A DNA stretch of 64,000 nt from CAYJFX01 sp964370315. Its GTDB lineage: Bacteria > Spirochaetota > Spirochaetia > Treponematales > Treponemataceae. The DNA is taken from positions 1-64,000 of the forward strand of contig CAYJIS010000004.1 of NCBI GenBank assembly GCA_964370315.1, written 5' to 3'. This document shows, piece after piece, positions 61,901 through 64,000 of the stretch. The notes under the pieces were generated by a model. That model did no database searches and was not told where the DNA came from. It was given only the letters and a program-made list of their open reading frames with translations. The stretch's first letter is position 1; each line of letters starts with the position of its first letter. Made by a program: the position numbers and the translations under genes.

Positions 61901-63913
61901 ATGATGTTTACATTAAAACGATTTTTGTTTGTTATCGCTCTCTTAGCTACCCTTCAATCAACTTTTGCGCAGGAATCATTACCATCAGATGTTTTTCAAA
62001 AGGTTTCTAACTCTGTTTTTGAAGTAGTTGTTCCACGACCTGGAGATGACACCTTAGAATATGAAAAGCCACTACCACTTGATAGACTACCGTACACAGA
62101 ACGCACTGATAAGTATATGTCCATTGGTACTGCTTTTTTACTTGATGATGGCCTTTTTTATTCTGCTGCTCATGTTTTTAACTTACGAGAAGAATCTCAA
62201 AACAATGATTATTTTATTCGCGATGCACAGGGAGAAGTCTATGCAATCGATACATTATATAAGTTTTCTAATGAGCGCGATTTCATTGTATTCTCTGCTA
62301 CAAACTTTACTGCAAAACCCGGTCAAGGATTACAAGCAGTTTCAGAAAAACCCGCAATAAACACAACGGTATATACTGTAGGAAATGCACTTGGAGAAGG
62401 AATCGTTGTTAGAAATGGTGTTTTCACAAGCGAAACATTTGAAGACATAAATGGAGCTTGGAAGTGGGTACGATTTTCTGCAGCAGCAAGTCCTGGAAAC
62501 TCAGGCGGGCCGCTTATTACAAATGAAGGCAACGTTGTTGGCATCGTAACAATGAAAAATCAAAATGAAAACCTAAACTATGCACTTCCAATTCAAGAAG
62601 TTGAAAAATCACCTACTGACTCAGGTGAGTATATACTGCGTGTTTTCTATCAACTTCCTAATATATTGTCAGACAAAAAATACGGAGAGTTTGAATTAAA
62701 CTTTTCCCTTCCAAAAACCTTTGCTGATTCTCGCGATGAGGTAAAAACAGCTTACCAAAAATTTACAAAAAATCTTTCAGATGAATTTAGAGCAGAATTT
62801 TCTTTTGATTCAGAAAGCTCTTTTACAAATTTAGAAACATCAGGTGATATTATGTATTCATCTTACACACCTGATTTTCCTCTTACAATGATTAATCATG
62901 AAGACAAACGATGGGGATTGCATTATCCACAAGAGATTAATGACATTAGACTTCCGAGAAATGGCTCAGTAGAATATGGTGTAATGATTGATTATTACTT
63001 TATAAATATCACAAGTCCTGATAATGTACCTGTTAAAACATTAATAAACTCCCCCAAAATGTATATGGACTATATTTTAGAAACAGCAATTTTATGGCGA
63101 AACATGGCTGGTGAGAGAATAACTATTACATCTTTAGGTGACCCAGTAATAACAGAAACACATGTTGACTCATTTGAGCGCACATGGATGGTTTCATATT
63201 GGAATCTAGAGTTTGCAGATTATATGGTAATCACATATGCCCTTCCTGTTCCAGGTGGGATATTTCTTTTAATGCAAATTCAAAATACTGGTACTATATT
63301 AGATGGAGTAAACATAGATCTTGCTTTTATGAGCGACTATATGTTTATGGGTTATTCTGCAACAATGGAAGATTGGGAAGAATTCTTGGCATTAAGTGAA
63401 GATGAATACCCTCTTTACCCACCTTTTGCAAATATGGAAGTTTCAATAACAAAACAACATACAGTAGTGGAAAGTGATAGATGGAAAATTCAATTGCCTC
63501 AAAAAACTATGAAAGTAGATAAAAAAACAAAAATGAATATTCCTCTTGCTTATAATTATGAAGATTCTGTTTTAACTTTTGTTCCACGGGGACTTACATT
63601 ATACCATTCTCCTGTAACTCAAGATTATAGATACCTTGCATTTGAAGAATTTTTAAAACCTGAAGAAGATGCAAACAAGCAATTATTAAATGTATGGGAA
63701 ACACTTGAAAATGAAAACTATCCATTCAATACTACGCCATATTATCAAGATAGCGTAACAAATTACAATGAAGTGCTAGACTTCTTACCAAATAATGATG
63801 ATGCACAATCAGCAATGTTATTAATGCTTGAAATCCATGGCGATGTTGAAGATGAAATACTAGACTTTGCTTCCGAAGTAAAAGATTCTTTAACTATTCA
63901 AATTCATAAATAA
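61901..63913 (+). CDS. Secreted trypsin-like serine protease with long C-terminal extension
   Basis: A 670-residue exported protein. A signal peptide ends near QSTFAQES. The catalytic triad of the trypsin/DegP fold is visible: His in SAAHVF near residue 87, Asp in ERDFIVFSA near 125 and Ser in GNSGGP near 204. The remaining ~420 residues have no PDZ domain that I can recognise; this long beta-rich part is unassigned. AGGAG before the ATG at 61901 supports the start; an in-frame extension upstream is not supported. A terminator follows. Confidence 0.82.
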   Translation: MMFTLKRFLFVIALLATLQSTFAQESLPSDVFQKVSNSVFEVVVPRPGDDTLEYEKPLPLDRLPYTERTDKYMSIGTAFLLDDGLFYSAAHVFNLREESQNNDYFIRDAQGEVYAIDTLYKFSNERDFIVFSATNFTAKPGQGLQAVSEKPAINTTVYTVGNALGEGIVVRNGVFTSETFEDINGAWKWVRFSAAASPGNSGGPLITNEGNVVGIVTMKNQNENLNYALPIQEVEKSPTDSGEYILRVFYQLPNILSDKKYGEFELNFSLPKTFADSRDEVKTAYQKFTKNLSDEFRAEFSFDSESSFTNLETSGDIMYSSYTPDFPLTMINHEDKRWGLHYPQEINDIRLPRNGSVEYGVMIDYYFINITSPDNVPVKTLINSPKMYMDYILETAILWRNMAGERITITSLGDPVITETHVDSFERTWMVSYWNLEFADYMVITYALPVPGGIFLLMQIQNTGTILDGVNIDLAFMSDYMFMGYSATMEDWEEFLALSEDEYPLYPPFANMEVSITKQHTVVESDRWKIQLPQKTMKVDKKTKMNIPLAYNYEDSVLTFVPRGLTLYHSPVTQDYRYLAFEEFLKPEEDANKQLLNVWETLENENYPFNTTPYYQDSVTNYNEVLDFLPNNDDAQSAMLLMLEIHGDVEDEILDFASEVKDSLTIQIHK

Positions 63914-63917
63914 TAAT

Positions 63918-63952
63918 TAAAGCTGTAACGCTCATGCGCTACAGCTTTTTTT
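63918..63952 (+). terminator. Terminator after the protease gene
   Basis: AAAGCTGTA pairs with TACAGCTTT, with an inner CGC/GCG, followed by a run of seven T. Confidence 0.9.
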
Positions 63953-64000
63953 GAACATTGAATTCCTTTTGCTACACATAAAAAAAATATAATTGGAGAA

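Overview
The window looks like chromosome from a low-GC, double-membrane spirochaete of the Treponema/Spirochaeta type. The basis is gene content: a PnrA/TmpC-type purine-nucleoside ABC transporter, a Cys-rich zinc-ribbon protein that I know mainly from spirochaetes, a threonyl-tRNA synthetase without a TGS domain, several outer-membrane barrel candidates with signal peptides, a FliL-like protein and eukaryote-like signalling proteins. I saw no rRNA, tRNA, CRISPR array, prophage or plasmid functions. Nearly all of the sequence is genes on both strands. Four runs of exactly 100 N (17933-18032, 36630-36729, 46380-46479, 52763-52862) are assembly gaps, and every one falls inside a tandem repeat. 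Three of them split one gene into two apparent frames.

Layout. 0.1-7 kb (minus strand): thrS, a lipoprotein, then a compact FHA - PPP-type phosphatase - Ser/Thr kinase signalling cluster, and a beta-hydroxyacid dehydrogenase. 7.2-18 kb: YhhN-family protein and phosphohexomutase, murI with a zinc-ribbon protein, pentapeptide-repeat and metallo-beta-lactamase-fold proteins, a MATE exporter, murJ and lon. 17.9-25.4 kb: a 131-bp tandem repeat array, then a minus-strand nucleoside-uptake unit (lipoprotein, ATPase, two permeases) followed by HD-domain and LysM/M23 genes. 25.5-33.6 kb: an MFS transporter, two PD-(D/E)XK transposase-family genes flanking a large outer-membrane protein, a flavin-reductase-like gene and pncB. 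33.6-37.8 kb: a zinc-uptake operon (Fur/Zur - ZnuA - ZnuC - ZnuB - OB-fold protein) with an expanded His/Asp array in ZnuA and a composite operator. 37.9-47.7 kb: a lysine-aminomutase-family radical SAM enzyme, an outer-membrane protein, a DUF2141 protein, uvrC, a LamG/FN3 secreted protein and a giant acidic TPR protein. 47.7-54.4 kb: metNIQ methionine uptake, another outer-membrane protein, a thioesterase and a membrane protein with an acidic hexapeptide-repeat tail. 54.4-64 kb: FliL-like protein, an ECF sigma/ZAS anti-sigma operon, LysM/M23 peptidase and rlmE, polyprenyl synthase, TPR and RseC-family genes, a PI-PLC-like enzyme and a secreted trypsin-like protease.

The most general observation is in the promoters. 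Many SD-led genes have a clear promoter with a 17-bp spacer. A second group of at least ten genes has no Shine-Dalgarno sequence; instead the -10 box ends only 5-7 nt before the start codon, which predicts leaderless mRNAs. Other signals worth checking are an ECF-type promoter in front of the sigma/anti-sigma operon, the nested operator in front of the Fur-family gene, and two clusters of modular hairpin repeats around the nucleoside-uptake operon.
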